The notes under the pieces were generated by a model. That model saw only the letters and a program-made list of their open reading frames with translations. It searched no databases and had not been told where the DNA came from. A stretch of DNA of 36,034 nucleotides from Rickettsia endosymbiont of Oxypoda opaca (lineage in GTDB: Bacteria > Pseudomonadota > Alphaproteobacteria > Rickettsiales > Rickettsiaceae): positions 1 through 36,034 of the forward strand of contig JAJIYK010000086.1 of the NCBI GenBank assembly GCA_020881235.1, read 5' to 3'. A program made the position numbers and the translations under genes. Positions 16,264 through 26,093 of this stretch are shown here, one piece after another (the stretch's first letter is position 1; each line of letters begins with the position of its first letter).

Positions 16264-17598
16264 GTGAAAAACATCATATATGGCATCGTATATTTTATAT
16301 TATTACTATCCAGCTTAAATAGTTATGCTATTGAAACTATAAATATAGACCGTGGGCAAGCTAATCCGACGCCGGTGGCAGTCAATAAATTCGATGCGGA
16401 TAATAGTGAAGATAATGAAATCGGGAATGAAATAGTTAAAGTTATTGCCAATGATTTAAAACTATCCGGTTTATTTCGCCCTATTCCTTCTGTCTCTTTT
16501 ATAGAAGAAAAGAGAGGGGTAGGGCATAAGCCGCTTTTTGCCGCATGGCGACAAATTAATGCTAGCCTTTTAATAAACGGTTCAGTTGAGAAGCTTTCTA
16601 ACGGGAAGCTTAAAATTAGTTTTATATTATGGGATACAGCACTAGAAAAACAGCTTGCCGGTGAAATATTTGAGGTGTCTACAAATTTAAGCCGCAGAGT
16701 AGCACATAAAATCGCTGATAAAATTTATGAAAAAATTACCGGCGACCAGGGGTATTTTGATACTAAAATAGTGTATGTTTCAGAAAGCGGACCATATTTA
16801 AAGAGGGTAAAAAGAATAGCGTTAATGGATTATGACGGTGCTAACCATAGATACCTTACCGATGGTAAAGTTCTTACATTAACGCCGAGATTTTCCTGTT
16901 CATCAGATAAGATTTTTTACGTCTCATATGCGAAAAAAAGAGCTCTTGTTTATGAACGAGATTTAAAAACAGGTAAAGAAAACGTAGTAGGTAATTTTTC
17001 AGGCATGTCTTTTGCTCCACGTTTTTCTCCTAACGGTAACAAAGCAGTGATGTCGATAGCAAAAAACGGTTCGACTCATATTTATGAAATTGACTTGGCA
17101 ACTAAAAATCTTCGCCAGTTAACCGATGGTTTCGGTATTAATACTTCGCCGACCTATTCGCCGGACGGCAGCAAAATAGTATTTAATTCCGATAGAAGCG
17201 GCACCCGCCAATTATATATTATGAATTCCGACGGGACGAATGTACAGCGTATTAGCTTCGGCGGCGGGTCTTATGCCGCACCGAGCTGGTCACCGAAAGG
17301 AGATCATATCGTATTTACTAAAATTACTCGAGGAGAAGGCTTTACTATCGGGGTTATGAAACCGTACGGCGAGGCAGATGAAAATAGCGAAAGGATAATT
17401 ACCAGTGGATATTTAGTAGAAGGACCTTGTTGGGCCCCTAACGGTCGTGTTATTATGTTTGCTAAAGGGTGGCCGTCAAAAGGTAAAGTTGCCGGTAAAA
17501 ATAGGATTTACGCAATAGATATAACAGGCTATAATGAAAGGGAAATTATCACGCCGCAAGATGCTTCCGATCCTGAATGGTCGAACGTGTTGAATTAA
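16264..17598 (+). CDS. tolB: Tol-Pal system periplasmic beta-propeller protein TolB
   Basis: This 444-residue protein has a signal peptide ([22 protein letters not shown], about 22 residues), an N-terminal alpha/beta domain, and a C-terminal six-bladed beta-propeller with repeated [15 protein letters not shown] and [14 protein letters not shown] blades. TolB links Pal to TolA in the periplasm. The start is GTG at 16264 with GGAG at about 16251. It lies 360 bp after tolA behind a repeat insertion; pal is not in the window. A weak hairpin with T run (17597-17620) follows the stop, and tRNA-Thr is 59 bp downstream. Confidence 0.97.
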   Translation: MKNIIYGIVYFILLLSSLNSYAIETINIDRGQANPTPVAVNKFDADNSEDNEIGNEIVKVIANDLKLSGLFRPIPSVSFIEEKRGVGHKPLFAAWRQINASLLINGSVEKLSNGKLKISFILWDTALEKQLAGEIFEVSTNLSRRVAHKIADKIYEKITGDQGYFDTKIVYVSESGPYLKRVKRIALMDYDGANHRYLTDGKVLTLTPRFSCSSDKIFYVSYAKKRALVYERDLKTGKENVVGNFSGMSFAPRFSPNGNKAVMSIAKNGSTHIYEIDLATKNLRQLTDGFGINTSPTYSPDGSKIVFNSDRSGTRQLYIMNSDGTNVQRISFGGGSYAAPSWSPKGDHIVFTKITRGEGFTIGVMKPYGEADENSERIITSGYLVEGPCWAPNGRVIMFAKGWPSKGKVAGKNRIYAIDITGYNEREIITPQDASDPEWSNVLN

Positions 17599-17620
17599 TA
17601 TACGCTCGTATATTATTTTT
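17597..17620 (+). terminator. Possible weak terminator after tolB
   Basis: AATATAC (17597-17603) pairs with GTATATT (17608-17614) around a GCTC loop and is followed by ATTTTT. It begins inside the stop codon. The stem is A/T-rich, so termination may be partial. Confidence 0.35.
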
Positions 17621-17657
17621 CGATTCACGTGAGTAATGACGTGTTAACTATATAATC

Positions 17658-17733
17658 GCCGATGTAGCTCAGCCGGTAGAGCGACGCATTCGTAATGCGT
17701 AGATCTGGGGTTCGAATCCCCACATTGGCACCA
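17658..17733 (+). tRNA. tRNA-Thr (anticodon CGT)
   Basis: A 76-nt cloverleaf. The acceptor stem GCCGATG pairs with CATTGGC, the anticodon arm is ACGCA-TTCGTAA-TGCGT, and the T arm is GGGG-TTCGAAT-CCCC. The anticodon CGT reads ACG (Thr). The CCA end is encoded (17731-17733). It lies just after tolB on the same strand. A TATAAT at 17651-17656 is too close to the mature 5' end to serve as its promoter, so expression probably comes from further upstream. Confidence 0.97.
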
Positions 17734-17776
17734 TAATTTCGTTAATCTAAAGAGCTGTCATATCGAGACTTCTACG

Positions 17777-18021
17777 TACTAGTGTACGAACGTTGAAAAA
17801 AGGCTGTGTCATGCCGTGACTTGATCACGGCATCCAGGAAAATAAAGCCATATTAGGCTTATTTTAGAGTCTTTTTATGACATTATAGACTGGATTCCGT
17901 GGTCGTAGCCACGGAATGACAGAATTTTACCTCTTTATTTAAACATTGGTACAACACAGGACTCCTACCACGTTATCCGGTTCTTACTTTTCTGGAGCCG
18001 GCCCACAAGCCAGGGGATGAC
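17777..18021. repeat. Repeat cluster R10: near-full type B element plus degenerate arm
   Basis: A type B copy of about 183 bp runs from about 17777 to 17959 (termini AGTGTACGAACG and ACATTGGTACAACACAG). It is followed by a decayed arm (ACCACGTTATCCGG ... GGGATGACA). The flanks are eroded and no target duplication is readable. The rest of 17734-18076 has no gene. Confidence 0.7.
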
Positions 18022-18076
18022 AATCTCTAATTCTCGAAATACGAGTAGCGTAAAATTATAAAAATAATTTATCAAT

Positions 18077-18253
18077 ATGATATATATATTAATTGCCTTA
18101 AGTTTGACGCTTATAGTTTTAGTGATAGGTGTTATATCGATGGCTATCGGTGGGAAGTTTGGAAAGAAATTTGGCTCAAAGCTAATGTCTTTAAGGGTAT
18201 TTTTTCAAGCAATTGCTATTTTACTGTTAGTTATTATATATCTTGCTGCCTGA
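18077..18253 (+). CDS. HIG1-like twin transmembrane protein, 58 residues
   Basis: I translated this short frame by hand. It has two hydrophobic segments (about 2-23 and 42-57) joined by a basic glycine-containing loop, GGKFGKKFGSKLMSLRV. The second part, NKLM/SLRVFFQ-type, resembles the HIG1/RCF1 domain (LMRLRVxxQ), found in alphaproteobacterial twin-membrane proteins and in mitochondrial respiratory supercomplex factors. A role at the cytochrome oxidase is plausible by family but not shown here. No strong Shine-Dalgarno is seen before the ATG. It converges on iscX, with 41 bp between stop codons. Confidence 0.75.
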   Translation: MIYILIALSLTLIVLVIGVISMAIGGKFGKKFGSKLMSLRVFFQAIAILLLVIIYLAA

Positions 18254-18294
18254 TAATATCAATTTAACGATATAGATACCTTAATAAAGTGTAT

Positions 18295-18513
18295 TTAATC
18301 AGTATCTTCTTCATTAAGCTCTTCTCTTATTTCTTCCCATTTATCGCGAATTTCTTCTAACGTAGCCCTTTGTACTTCTACTTCGTGATCTTCAAAGTCG
18401 CTTAGAGAGGTTATCATTTGCTGAAGGTCTAATAATTTCATATGCGGGACGTACTCATCATGATAATTTTCTTCTAGCTGTCTAGCAATTTCTTCAACAT
18501 CAAGCCAATGCAT
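18295..18513 (-). CDS. iscX: Fe-S cluster assembly protein IscX
   Basis: This acidic 72-residue protein matches IscX/YfhJ: MHWLDVEEIA at the start, a YVPHMKLLDLQQMITSLSDF core, and a helical C-terminus with KWEEIREELNEED. IscX binds the cysteine desulfurase IscS and iron and modulates cluster assembly on IscU. I place the start at the ATG at 18513, because GGAG lies 9 nt upstream of it and the first in-frame ATG (18528) overlaps this Shine-Dalgarno; the longer form would add five residues, MEKKI. No other isc gene is nearby. It is convergent with the HIG1-like gene. Confidence 0.88.
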   Translation of the reverse strand: MHWLDVEEIARQLEENYHDEYVPHMKLLDLQQMITSLSDFEDHEVEVQRATLEEIRDKWEEIREELNEEDTD

Positions 18514-18672
18514 TATTTTCTTCTCCATATATATATTTTATGCCACTTCACTATTAGCATTTTATTTAATATTTGCCATGAAAATTTTAATGAAATATAT
18601 TTAAGAAGGTAAATTATTAGCGTTGAGTGAGATTATTATGCAACTATTGGGCTATAAAATTTCGCTTATTTT

Positions 18673-19371
18673 TTATTTGGTCTCAATATTTCGCTTATTT
18701 AAGGCGACTAAATAAATTTCTGTAGATTCCGCTCTACTGGAAGAAGGTTTAAAATGTTTAACTAAAGAGAAATTGAGTTTAACTTTAGTTAAAAGCTCGG
18801 TTTCCGTACCTCCACGAAAAATTTTTGCAATAAAATGTCCTTGAGGTTTTAGAATTTTTAAAGCAAACTCAAAAGCCTCTTCGCATAAAAACATTGTTCG
18901 AGTATGATCGGTTGCCTTATGCCCTGTAGTATTTGATGCCATGTCGCTCATTACTATATCGGCTTTGCCGCTTAAAGCTTCTATAATCATCTCTGCCGTT
19001 TCTTTATCAAAAAAATCTTTTTGAAAAAAATCTACTCCGGCAATCGGTTCAATCTCTAATAAATCTACGGAAATTATTTTACTATTTGAATCGCTATCTG
19101 TAGATTTGGTAAAATTTGCCGCAACTTGACTCCACCCGCCGGGAGCTGCACCTAAATCAACTATTTTCATGTCGGGTTTGAATAATTTAAACTTTTCATG
19201 AATCTCAAGCAATTTATATGCCGCTCTCGATCTATAACCGTCTAAGCGAGCTTTAGAAACATAAGGATCGTTTAATTGGCGTTTTAGCCATTTATTTGAT
19301 GAGATTGTTCGTTTTTTAGAAGTTTTAACTCTAACAAATTTACTTCTAAAACCTTTTAAATTGTCTGACAT
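18673..19371 (-). CDS. rlmE: 23S rRNA (uridine-2552-2'-O)-methyltransferase RlmE (FtsJ)
   Basis: This 232-residue Rossmann-fold methyltransferase has the SAM motif [14 protein letters not shown] (71-84) and a complete K-D-K-E catalytic tetrad: Lys53 (AAYKLLEI), Asp143 (MSDMAS), Lys183 (IAKIF) and Glu218 (STEIY). It methylates U2552 of 23S rRNA late in 50S assembly. Its start overlaps the 3' end of nusB by 16 bp, so the two are cotranscribed; the pairing of an rRNA modification enzyme with an rRNA antitermination factor is functionally sensible. Confidence 0.97.
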   Translation of the reverse strand: MSDNLKGFRSKFVRVKTSKKRTISSNKWLKRQLNDPYVSKARLDGYRSRAAYKLLEIHEKFKLFKPDMKIVDLGAAPGGWSQVAANFTKSTDSDSNSKIISVDLLEIEPIAGVDFFQKDFFDKETAEMIIEALSGKADIVMSDMASNTTGHKATDHTRTMFLCEEAFEFALKILKPQGHFIAKIFRGGTETELLTKVKLNFSLVKHFKPSSSRAESTEIYLVALNKRNIETK

Positions 19372-19853
19372 ATGATTTTTTTACTCTCTTTGGCTATTGT
19401 ATCTAACATCGAATTAACAAAGCCTATTTCATGCTCATTTAACATATCGTTGGCGATATCCGTAAATTCGTTAATTACTACTTTAGCCGGTATATCGGCA
19501 AAAAACAGTAATTCGCAGATACTAACACGTAATAATGCCAAGAGTAAAATAGGCATATGAGTAATATCTTTAGTATTTGTTAGATGCGTAGAGATAATTT
19601 GCTCTATTTGTTCAAAATTTTCAATTACTAGCTTTACCAACGTTCTAAAATGACTTATGTTTAACGTTATTTTTAAATGCTTATGTGAATTAGTTTCGGA
19701 AGTCTCGCTTGTTTTTTCATCTTGATAAAAAGCTAGCATTTTTTCTACTATAGAATCTATATTTTGTTCCGAGCTTTGTAACGTATATTGATAAATAGCT
19801 TGTACCGCTGCAATGCGTGCTATTGTTTTTTTATTGATTTTGTTTGAACTCAT
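19356..19853 (-). CDS. nusB: Transcription antitermination factor NusB
   Basis: This 165-residue all-helical protein opens with [18 protein letters not shown], the NusB RNA-binding helix, and ends with [17 protein letters not shown] and [12 protein letters not shown], the family's conserved C-terminal motif. With NusE (S10) it binds boxA RNA in rRNA operons. A low-complexity Ser/Thr/Glu insert lies around 45-65. It is the first gene of a two-gene unit with rlmE (16-bp overlap). The upstream gap to 20167 is occupied by repeat R11. Confidence 0.95.
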   Translation of the reverse strand: MSSNKINKKTIARIAAVQAIYQYTLQSSEQNIDSIVEKMLAFYQDEKTSETSETNSHKHLKITLNISHFRTLVKLVIENFEQIEQIISTHLTNTKDITHMPILLLALLRVSICELLFFADIPAKVVINEFTDIANDMLNEHEIGFVNSMLDTIAKESKKIICQTI

Positions 19854-19932
19854 AATGTATAAAATATGCTATAGAGAAGAGTAAATTAATATTGTAGTTG
19901 TATGGCGTGGGTCGTTAAACGTCATGATGAGA

Positions 19933-20096
19933 CGGCATTGTTGCGTGTATAGAATTTTTGCAAAGCACTCGGATGTCATGCCGTGGCTTGACCACGGCAT
20001 CCAGTCTTTTACTAAGGTTTTTTCTGGATACCGTGGTCAAGCCACGGCATGACACCGTATTTGTAATACCATAATTATGAGCCATGCAACAAGACC
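19933..20096. repeat. Palindromic repeat cluster R11 (intact type A composite)
   Basis: Outer arms GGCATTGTTGCGTG and GAGCCATGCAACAAG; inner arms GTCATGCCGTGGCTTGACC and ACCGTGGTCAAGCC, with a hinge of about 20 nt (TCTTTTACTAAGGTTTTTTC). A CTCGCAATGA half-arm of the third family follows at about 20104. It lies between divergently transcribed nusB and rseP. No gene is present in 19854-20167. Confidence 0.85.
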
Positions 20097-20167
20097 AATG
20101 CCTCCTCGCAATGATGTTTTTGAGAATATAACAAAACTTCTTATTAGTAAACTTATAAAATTTATTT

Positions 20168-21238
20168 ATGTTATCAATATTTGGATTTATTTTAACGATT
20201 AGTATTTTAGTATTTATCCATGAATTGGGGCATTACTTAGCGGCAAGGTTTTTTGACGTAAAAATTGAAGAGTTTTCTATAGGATTCGGGAAAGAACTAA
20301 TAGGTATTACGGACAAAAGAGGAGTGAGATGGAAAATTTGCCTCTTGCCGTTTGGCGGATACGTTAAGATTTACGGTTATGATCAATCAACGATTGATAC
20401 AACACAAGTTATTAATGAGAAAGTAGCTTTTTTTGCTAAATCATGTTTAGCACGTTTCTTAATCGTGGTTGCCGGACCGATGATTAATTATTTGCTGGCC
20501 ATTATAATATTTACCGGCTTTTATTCTTTTCTAGGGAAGGTAGAAATTCCGGCAGTGATTGGGGAAGTAATAGCTTCATCTGCTGCAGAAAAAGCTGGCT
20601 TACGGGAAAATGATAAGATTATTAAAATTAATAATAAAATCGTTAAAGATTTTAGCGATCTACAAAATGAGATATTAATTACCCGAAATCAGCCTTTAAA
20701 TTTACTAATCGAAAGAAAGGGGGAGGAAGTTACTATTGAGGTAACGCCTGAAGAAGTATTTTCTACATCTAACCAAGTGAGAAAGGTAAAAAAAACTCGT
20801 ATAGGAATTATAGCTAAAAATGAACCTATCCGTGTTAAAATGAATATTTTTTCAAGTGGCGTAGAAGCTGTTAGCACTACTATAAATTTTTCAACTTTAA
20901 CATTGAAAGCTCTTGTTCAAATAGTTATAGGACAGCGATCTTTTGAGGAAATAGGTGGACCGTTAACTATCGCAAAAGAATCCGGTAAGTCGCTAGCTGA
21001 AGGGTCAGCTACGTTTTTATTGTTTATAGCTATGCTATCGATTAATTTAGGGTTGCTTAACCTTTTGCCTATTCCGATCCTTGACGGCGGGCATTTAATA
21101 TTTATAATTTACGAGGCAATTACCGGTAAATTACCGAACAACCGTATTAGAGATATTTTACTACGATTGGGAGTGGGAATGATAATTTTTCTTATGATAA
21201 TTTCTATTTCAAATGATATAAAAAACTTATTTCCTTAA
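20168..21238 (+). CDS. rseP: RIP-type site-2 zinc metalloprotease RseP
   Basis: This 356-residue polytopic inner-membrane protease has the zinc motif HELGH at 18-22, a PDZ domain (about 125-200, [14 protein letters not shown]), and the third metal ligand Asp306 in [13 protein letters not shown]2P enzymes cleave membrane-anchored regulators and remnant signal peptides. It is single-PDZ, shorter than E. coli RseP (about 450, two PDZ), as is common in alphaproteobacteria. It precedes bamA by 129 bp, the conserved rseP-bamA order of outer-membrane biogenesis clusters. Confidence 0.96.
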   Translation: MLSIFGFILTISILVFIHELGHYLAARFFDVKIEEFSIGFGKELIGITDKRGVRWKICLLPFGGYVKIYGYDQSTIDTTQVINEKVAFFAKSCLARFLIVVAGPMINYLLAIIIFTGFYSFLGKVEIPAVIGEVIASSAAEKAGLRENDKIIKINNKIVKDFSDLQNEILITRNQPLNLLIERKGEEVTIEVTPEEVFSTSNQVRKVKKTRIGIIAKNEPIRVKMNIFSSGVEAVSTTINFSTLTLKALVQIVIGQRSFEEIGGPLTIAKESGKSLAEGSATFLLFIAMLSINLGLLNLLPIPILDGGHLIFIIYEAITGKLPNNRIRDILLRLGVGMIIFLMIISISNDIKNLFP

Positions 21239-21367
21239 ATATAATATGCTAAATTATAAGTTTAACGCACGATTTACTTGTTTTTTTTTATATTATCTAC
21301 TATTGTGGAACACGAGTTTTAAATTTTAAAAGTATTTTTATTAATTACAATCTAAAGAAGGTTTTGG

Positions 21368-23677
21368 GTGAAAATTCGATCAATTATTAAATTAGCAATT
21401 GTAGCAATAACTGTTTTCTATTGTCATTTTTTATTAGCCGACGGTACTATTCAAAAAATAACGATAGAAGGCAATCACCGAGTAGAACGCTCTACTATCG
21501 AGAGTTATTTAAACCTTAAAGTCGGTGATGTTTATAATTCATCAAAGGAAGATGAAGCAGTTAAAAATTTATATGCTACTTCGCTTTTTAAAAATATAAA
21601 CATTAAATTTCTAAACGGCGGTAACCTTGTTGTTACCGTTACGGAAACACCTTTTATAAGTAGCGTGGTATTTACCGGTAATTCCAAAATAAAAACGGGA
21701 ATGTTAGCTAAAGAGATTTATACCGTGTCGGGTGAGTCACTCAGCCAGGCAAAAATTGAATTGGATGTGAAAAAAATATTAGAAATATACAAACGTTCAG
21801 GGCGTTTTTCCAGTACCGTAACACCTAAAATCGAGAATTTAGAAAATAATAGAGTTAAGGTTATATTTGATATCGCCGAAGGACCGAAAACCGGTATAAA
21901 ATATATTTATTTTAGCGGTAATGAAAATTATCGTGATGCCGAGCTTAAATCCGTTATTTTGACTAAAGAATCTAAATGGTTTCGTTTTTTAGAAACTAAC
22001 GATACATATGATCCTGATCGTATAGAATATGATAAAGAGTTATTAAAAGAATTTTATCAGTCAGTGGGTTTTGCCGATTTTAGGGTTATATCGGCAACGG
22101 CGGAACTAAGTCCTACTAAAGAATATTTTATGCTTACCTACTCAATAGAGGAAGGTGATAAATATAATTTCGGAAATGTGACGATTGATAACAAATTACC
22201 CAATATTGATATATCGAAAATTAACAAATTTATTAACATCAAGCCAGGTGATGTTTTTAATATGAAATCTTTGGATAATACGGCTGAAAAAATTACCGGC
22301 TATTTTGCTAGTATGGGATACCCTGCAGTAAATGCTTATCCGGATATAGTAAATAAAACTCCCGACCATACTATCGATGTTAAATTTGTTATCGATAAAG
22401 CAGATCGAGTTTTTATAAATAAAATTAATATTGCTAACAATTTAAAAACCGAAGATAAAGTTATCAGAAGGGAGTTTAAAATTGAAGAAGGGGATATATT
22501 TAATCGTACCTATATAGAAAAAGGGGAGCGTAATCTTCGCAACTTAGATTATTTTGAAAAAGTGGCGATTACCGTCGTTCCGACAAAAGAAAAAGACAAA
22601 TACGACCTTAATATCGATGTTGATGAAAAATCTACCTCCTCTATCGGTTTCGATTTAGGGTATAATACTGCCGGTGGAATATTTGGACGTTTATCGTTTT
22701 TAGAGCGTAACTTAGTCGGTACCGGTAAATTGTTGAATGCCGGCGTGCAAATGGGTAAAAAAAGCTCTAGTTATTATGCTGGTATAACCGAACCACACTT
22801 TTTGGACAGAGATTTATCGCTTAGTGAGAACATATTTAGAAATTATAGCGGTCATGGTTCTACTCTCTTGTCGCAGGGTGATCAGGGCTATAAATTACAT
22901 TCTATCGGTTCTAAGACTTCTCTTGGTTATGACATCATGGAAGATTTAAGTCATGAAATCGATTATTTGATTAAGCGAGATATTTTAAATGCTCCAACTC
23001 CGTCAAGTTCGATATTTTTAAATGAACAAATGGGAACATTTTATACTTCGGCAATAGGTCAGACTATTACTTATGATCAAACGGATAGTAGAATTATTCC
23101 GAAAAACGGTTATCTCATAAGCGGTACTCAAGAATTTGCCGGCGTCGGCGGGAATAATAAATATTTAAAACATGAAATTGATAGTAAATATTTTAAATCC
23201 TTTATAAATAATAAACTTACTTTAAAATTATCAGCTGCAGCCGGTAATATTATAGGGGTGGCGGGTAAAACCGTTCGTATCTCGGATCGTTTTAATCTTG
23301 GCGATTATACTTTAAGAGGGTTCGCCAGCGGCGGCGTTGGACCTCGTGAAAAGGTTACTAATGAAGGACTAGGCGGTGAAAAATACTGGACATTTTCTAC
23401 GGAGCTTAATTTCCCGACTCCTTTACCTGAAGAGTTTAACTTGACGGGAGCAGTGTTTATGGATATGGGGAGCTTGTGGGGAGTAGGTTTAAATAATAAA
23501 AAATTCCAAACACCGAATGGTTTTTATAATGATAATTCAATCAGAGCTTCGGTAGGTTTCGGATTTATTTGGATAACACGTTTTGCACCGATCAGAATGG
23601 ATTGGGGATTTCCGATTAAGAAAAAGAAATATGACGATACCCAAACTTTCCACTTAAGATTTACAACACATTTTTAA
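21368..23677 (+). CDS. bamA: Outer membrane protein assembly factor BamA
   Basis: This 769-residue Omp85 protein has a signal peptide (cleavage near residue 23-24, LLA/DGT), five POTRA repeats (about 27-420) and a 16-strand beta-barrel. The barrel carries the conserved lid-loop motif as LRGF in TLRGFASGGVGPRE. The C-terminus ends in Phe, the usual outer-membrane protein signal. BamA folds and inserts beta-barrel proteins. The start is GTG at 21368, with GAAGG ideally spaced at about 21356. Length is close to the alphaproteobacterial norm. A double type B repeat follows. Confidence 0.98.
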   Translation: MKIRSIIKLAIVAITVFYCHFLLADGTIQKITIEGNHRVERSTIESYLNLKVGDVYNSSKEDEAVKNLYATSLFKNINIKFLNGGNLVVTVTETPFISSVVFTGNSKIKTGMLAKEIYTVSGESLSQAKIELDVKKILEIYKRSGRFSSTVTPKIENLENNRVKVIFDIAEGPKTGIKYIYFSGNENYRDAELKSVILTKESKWFRFLETNDTYDPDRIEYDKELLKEFYQSVGFADFRVISATAELSPTKEYFMLTYSIEEGDKYNFGNVTIDNKLPNIDISKINKFINIKPGDVFNMKSLDNTAEKITGYFASMGYPAVNAYPDIVNKTPDHTIDVKFVIDKADRVFINKINIANNLKTEDKVIRREFKIEEGDIFNRTYIEKGERNLRNLDYFEKVAITVVPTKEKDKYDLNIDVDEKSTSSIGFDLGYNTAGGIFGRLSFLERNLVGTGKLLNAGVQMGKKSSSYYAGITEPHFLDRDLSLSENIFRNYSGHGSTLLSQGDQGYKLHSIGSKTSLGYDIMEDLSHEIDYLIKRDILNAPTPSSSIFLNEQMGTFYTSAIGQTITYDQTDSRIIPKNGYLISGTQEFAGVGGNNKYLKHEIDSKYFKSFINNKLTLKLSAAAGNIIGVAGKTVRISDRFNLGDYTLRGFASGGVGPREKVTNEGLGGEKYWTFSTELNFPTPLPEEFNLTGAVFMDMGSLWGVGLNNKKFQTPNGFYNDNSIRASVGFGFIWITRFAPIRMDWGFPIKKKKYDDTQTFHLRFTTHF

Positions 23678-23764
23678 GATTGTTGTTGATGTTATTCCTA
23701 CGAAGGTGGGCATTGTTGTGTGGTTCGAAAAAAGTGCCTAAAACTGTCATACCGTGGCTTGACC

Positions 23765-23950
23765 CTGTGTTGTACGAACGTTAAAGAAAAGGCTGTGTCA
23801 TGCCGTGACTTGATCACGGCATCCAGAAAAATAAAGCCATATTAGACTTATTTTAGAGCCTTTTTATGACGTTATAAAACTGGATTCCGTGGTCGAAGCC
23901 ACGGAATGACAGAACTTTTATCTCTTTATTTAAACGTTCGTACAGTAGAG
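23765..23950 (+). mobile_element. 186-bp type B MITE-like element, copy with 9-bp duplication
   Basis: Begins CTGTGTTGTACGAACG and ends CGTTCGTACAGTAGAG. It is flanked by GGCTTGACC at 23756-23764 and 23951-23959. Same length as the copy at 16014, opposite orientation. Internal order: GTCATGCCGTGACTTGATC, AAATAAAGCCATATTAGAC, TGGATTCCGTGGTCGAAGCC, TTTATTTAAACG. Confidence 0.7.
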
Positions 23951-23959
23951 GGCTTGACC

Positions 23960-24143
23960 CTGTGTTGTACGAACGTTGAAAAAAAGCTGTGTCATGCCGT
24001 GACTTGATCACGGCATCCAGAAAAATAAAGCCATATTAGACTTATTTTAGAGCCTTTTTATGATATTATAAGCTGGATTCCGTGGTCGTAGCCACGGAAT
24101 GACAGAATTTTTACCTCTTTATTTAAACGTTCGTACAGTAGTG
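23960..24143 (+). mobile_element. 184-bp type B MITE-like element, flanks in inverse orientation
   Basis: Begins CTGTGTTGTACGAACG and ends CGTTCGTACAGTAGTG. The left flank is GGCTTGACC (23951-23959), but the right flank is its reverse complement GGTCAAGCC (24144-24152). Very similar to the preceding copy. Confidence 0.65.
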
Positions 24144-24254
24144 GGTCAAGCCACGGTATGACACTGTACGTTTTGCAAAAATTCGAGCCACGCAACAACG
24201 CTAAAACTTGTTCAGCATAACTTTATCACTTTATTTGTATAACTATCCTAAGCC

Positions 24255-25589
24255 ATGAGCAAAAAGCTTTTTATCAAAACCTACGGTTGTCAGATGAATG
24301 TCTATGACTCCATCAAAATGCAGGATTTGCTTTATCCGTTCGGCTATGAAGCTACCGAAAGCATGGCGGATGCTGATATTATTATTTTAAATACTTGTCA
24401 TATTAGAGAGAAAGCTGCAGAAAAAACCTATTCAGAATTAGGACGCATTAAAAAACTTCAAGATCAAAGAAAGGGGCAGGGCTTAAATTCGGCAATAATC
24501 GTGGTGGCCGGTTGCGTTGCACAAGCGGAAGGGGAAGAAATTTTTCAAAGAACGCCTTATGTAGATATTGTTGTCGGACCGCAATCATATTATAATTTAC
24601 CGGAGCTAATCGCAAAAGTCGTTAGGCACGAAAAACATTTAATCAACCTTGATTTTGTTGAAGAAGCAAAATTTGATAAATTACCGGAGCAGTTATACCC
24701 TCAAGGGTCTAGTGCCTTTATTTCTGTACAAGAGGGGTGTGATAAATTTTGCACTTTTTGTGTAGTGCCTTATACCAGGGGTGCAGAATTTTCAAGGAAT
24801 CTTGAACAAATATATAGAGAAGCATTAAAGGTAACTACAAGCGGTGCTAAAGAAATAACGTTACTCGGCCAAAATGTTAATGCTTATCATGGCAAAGATC
24901 CTGAGGATAAAATTTGTAGTTTGGCAGATTTAATAAAGCATTTGGTACAAATTCCAAATTTAGAACGAATACGCTATACTACTTCGCACCCAATAGATAT
25001 GTCGGATGATTTAATAAAGGTGCACGGCTTAGAACCTAAATTAATGCCTTTCTTGCATTTACCGGTACAATCGGGTGCAAATAAAATTTTAAAGGCAATG
25101 AACCGCAAGCATGATCGGGATTATTACTTTGATATTATTAACCGCCTGCGTGCGGAGCGTCCTGATATAGTTTTTTCTTCAGATTTTATTGTCGGCTTTC
25201 CTGGTGAAACCGATGAAGATTTTGCCGACACCTTGGATTTGGTTCGCAAAGTCGGTTACGGTCAATGCTATTCGTTTAAATATAGCCCACGCCCGGGTAC
25301 GCCCGGTGCATTAAAAGAGCAATTACCGGAAAATATAAAATCGGCAAGGCTTAGCATATTACAAAAAGAACTGAGTGATCAGCAATTAGCTTTTAATGAA
25401 ACTTGTGTCGGTAAAGTTATGAAAGTTTTATTTGACCGCAACGGTAAATTTGACGATCAGATAATCGGCAAAACACCCTATATGCAATCGGTGTATATAG
25501 CAAATCCCGATAAAAATTTACTCGGAAAAATTATTGACGTAAAAATTATTAAAGCAGCAAATAATAGCTTAGCCGGTGAAGTAATATAG
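24255..25589 (+). CDS. miaB: tRNA-2-methylthio-N6-dimethylallyladenosine synthase MiaB
   Basis: This 444-residue methylthiotransferase has the N-terminal UPF0004 domain with Cys12, Cys48 and Cys87, which bind the auxiliary [4Fe-4S] cluster. The radical SAM motif CDKFCTFC has Cys162, Cys166 and Cys169, and a C-terminal TRAM domain covers about 378-440. It adds the 2-methylthio group to i6A37 in tRNAs reading U-starting codons. Length is normal. It is preceded by repeat cluster R12 and lies alone on its strand. Confidence 0.97.
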   Translation: MSKKLFIKTYGCQMNVYDSIKMQDLLYPFGYEATESMADADIIILNTCHIREKAAEKTYSELGRIKKLQDQRKGQGLNSAIIVVAGCVAQAEGEEIFQRTPYVDIVVGPQSYYNLPELIAKVVRHEKHLINLDFVEEAKFDKLPEQLYPQGSSAFISVQEGCDKFCTFCVVPYTRGAEFSRNLEQIYREALKVTTSGAKEITLLGQNVNAYHGKDPEDKICSLADLIKHLVQIPNLERIRYTTSHPIDMSDDLIKVHGLEPKLMPFLHLPVQSGANKILKAMNRKHDRDYYFDIINRLRAERPDIVFSSDFIVGFPGETDEDFADTLDLVRKVGYGQCYSFKYSPRPGTPGALKEQLPENIKSARLSILQKELSDQQLAFNETCVGKVMKVLFDRNGKFDDQIIGKTPYMQSVYIANPDKNLLGKIIDVKIIKAANNSLAGEVI

Positions 25590-25671
25590 GTAAGTGTTTT
25601 TGAAGTTATCCTTATGTAAATCAGAAAATAGTGGTCTTTGACTGTATTTGCAAAGCGTTTCGGTGTCATAC

Positions 25672-25756
25672 CGTGAAGTTGTACCTGTGTTGTTGCGTGG
25701 ATAGAATTTTTGCAAAGCGTTCGAGTGTCATACCGTGGCTTGACCACGGTATCCAG
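25672..25756. repeat. Left half of repeat R13, upstream of the GIY-YIG ORF
   Basis: TGTTGTTGCGTGG outer arm, then the type A left hairpin GTGTCATACCGTGGCTTGACC ending in CCAG at 25756. The matching right arm begins 337 nt further on, at 26094, whereas elsewhere the hinge is about 20 nt. Confidence 0.8.
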
Positions 25757-25799
25757 AAAAAATTTGCAGCATCTTGCGGTTAGAGCAATAGTATGTTTT

Positions 25800-26090
25800 A
25801 TGAAACGATATTATGTTTATATATTAACAAGTAAACGTAACGGTACTTTATATATTGGAGTTACTTCAGATATAGTAAAACGTGTTTGGCAGCATAAGCA
25901 AAAAACGATTAAAGGATTTTCAACAAAATACAATATAAATAAATTAGTTTACTTTGAACAATTTGATGATGTTAATTTTGCAATTAATCGTGAAAAATTA
26001 TTGAAAGAATATAAAAGAAAATGGAAATTAGATTTAATTGAATCCAATAATCCTGAATGGTATGATTTATATGAAGAAATTATAAAGTAA
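25800..26090 (+). CDS. GIY-YIG nuclease domain protein (YhbQ/UPF0213-like)
   Basis: From the ATG at 25800 this is a 96-residue single-domain protein: YVY (5-7), YIG (18-20), Arg28 and His32 in VKRVWQH, and Glu65 in NREKLLKEYKRKWK, the full set of GIY-YIG catalytic landmarks. Such small proteins resemble the nuclease domains of UvrC and homing endonucleases; no DNA-recognition domain is present. The frame is open upstream to 25710 through the palindrome, so an N-terminally extended form (126 residues) is conceivable, but the domain begins at once after 25800. The ORF fills the hinge of a type A repeat, with only 3 nt between stop codon and right arm. No strong Shine-Dalgarno is seen. Confidence 0.85.
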   Translation: MKRYYVYILTSKRNGTLYIGVTSDIVKRVWQHKQKTIKGFSTKYNINKLVYFEQFDDVNFAINREKLLKEYKRKWKLDLIESNNPEWYDLYEEIIK

Positions 26091-26093
26091 GAA

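Larger units (their letters stand above)
23710..24201. repeat. Nested repeat cluster R12: two type B elements in tandem within a type A palindrome
   Basis: Type A outer arms (GCATTGTTGTGTGG and CCACGCAACAACG) and hairpin stems (GTCATACCGT, ACGGTATGACAC) enclose two type B elements at 23765-23950 and 23960-24143, separated only by GGCTTGACC. This explains almost all of the 577-bp gap between bamA and miaB; no gene is present. Confidence 0.85.

Noticed and set aside
17651..17656. TATAAT just before tRNA-Thr as a promoter
   Set aside because: It ends one base before the mature 5' end, so transcription would begin inside the tRNA; no matching -35 is seen.
23710..24201. Regularly repeated units resembling a CRISPR array
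   Set aside because: The units are two long inverted-repeat elements of about 185 bp, with no short direct repeats, no unique spacers and no cas genes nearby.
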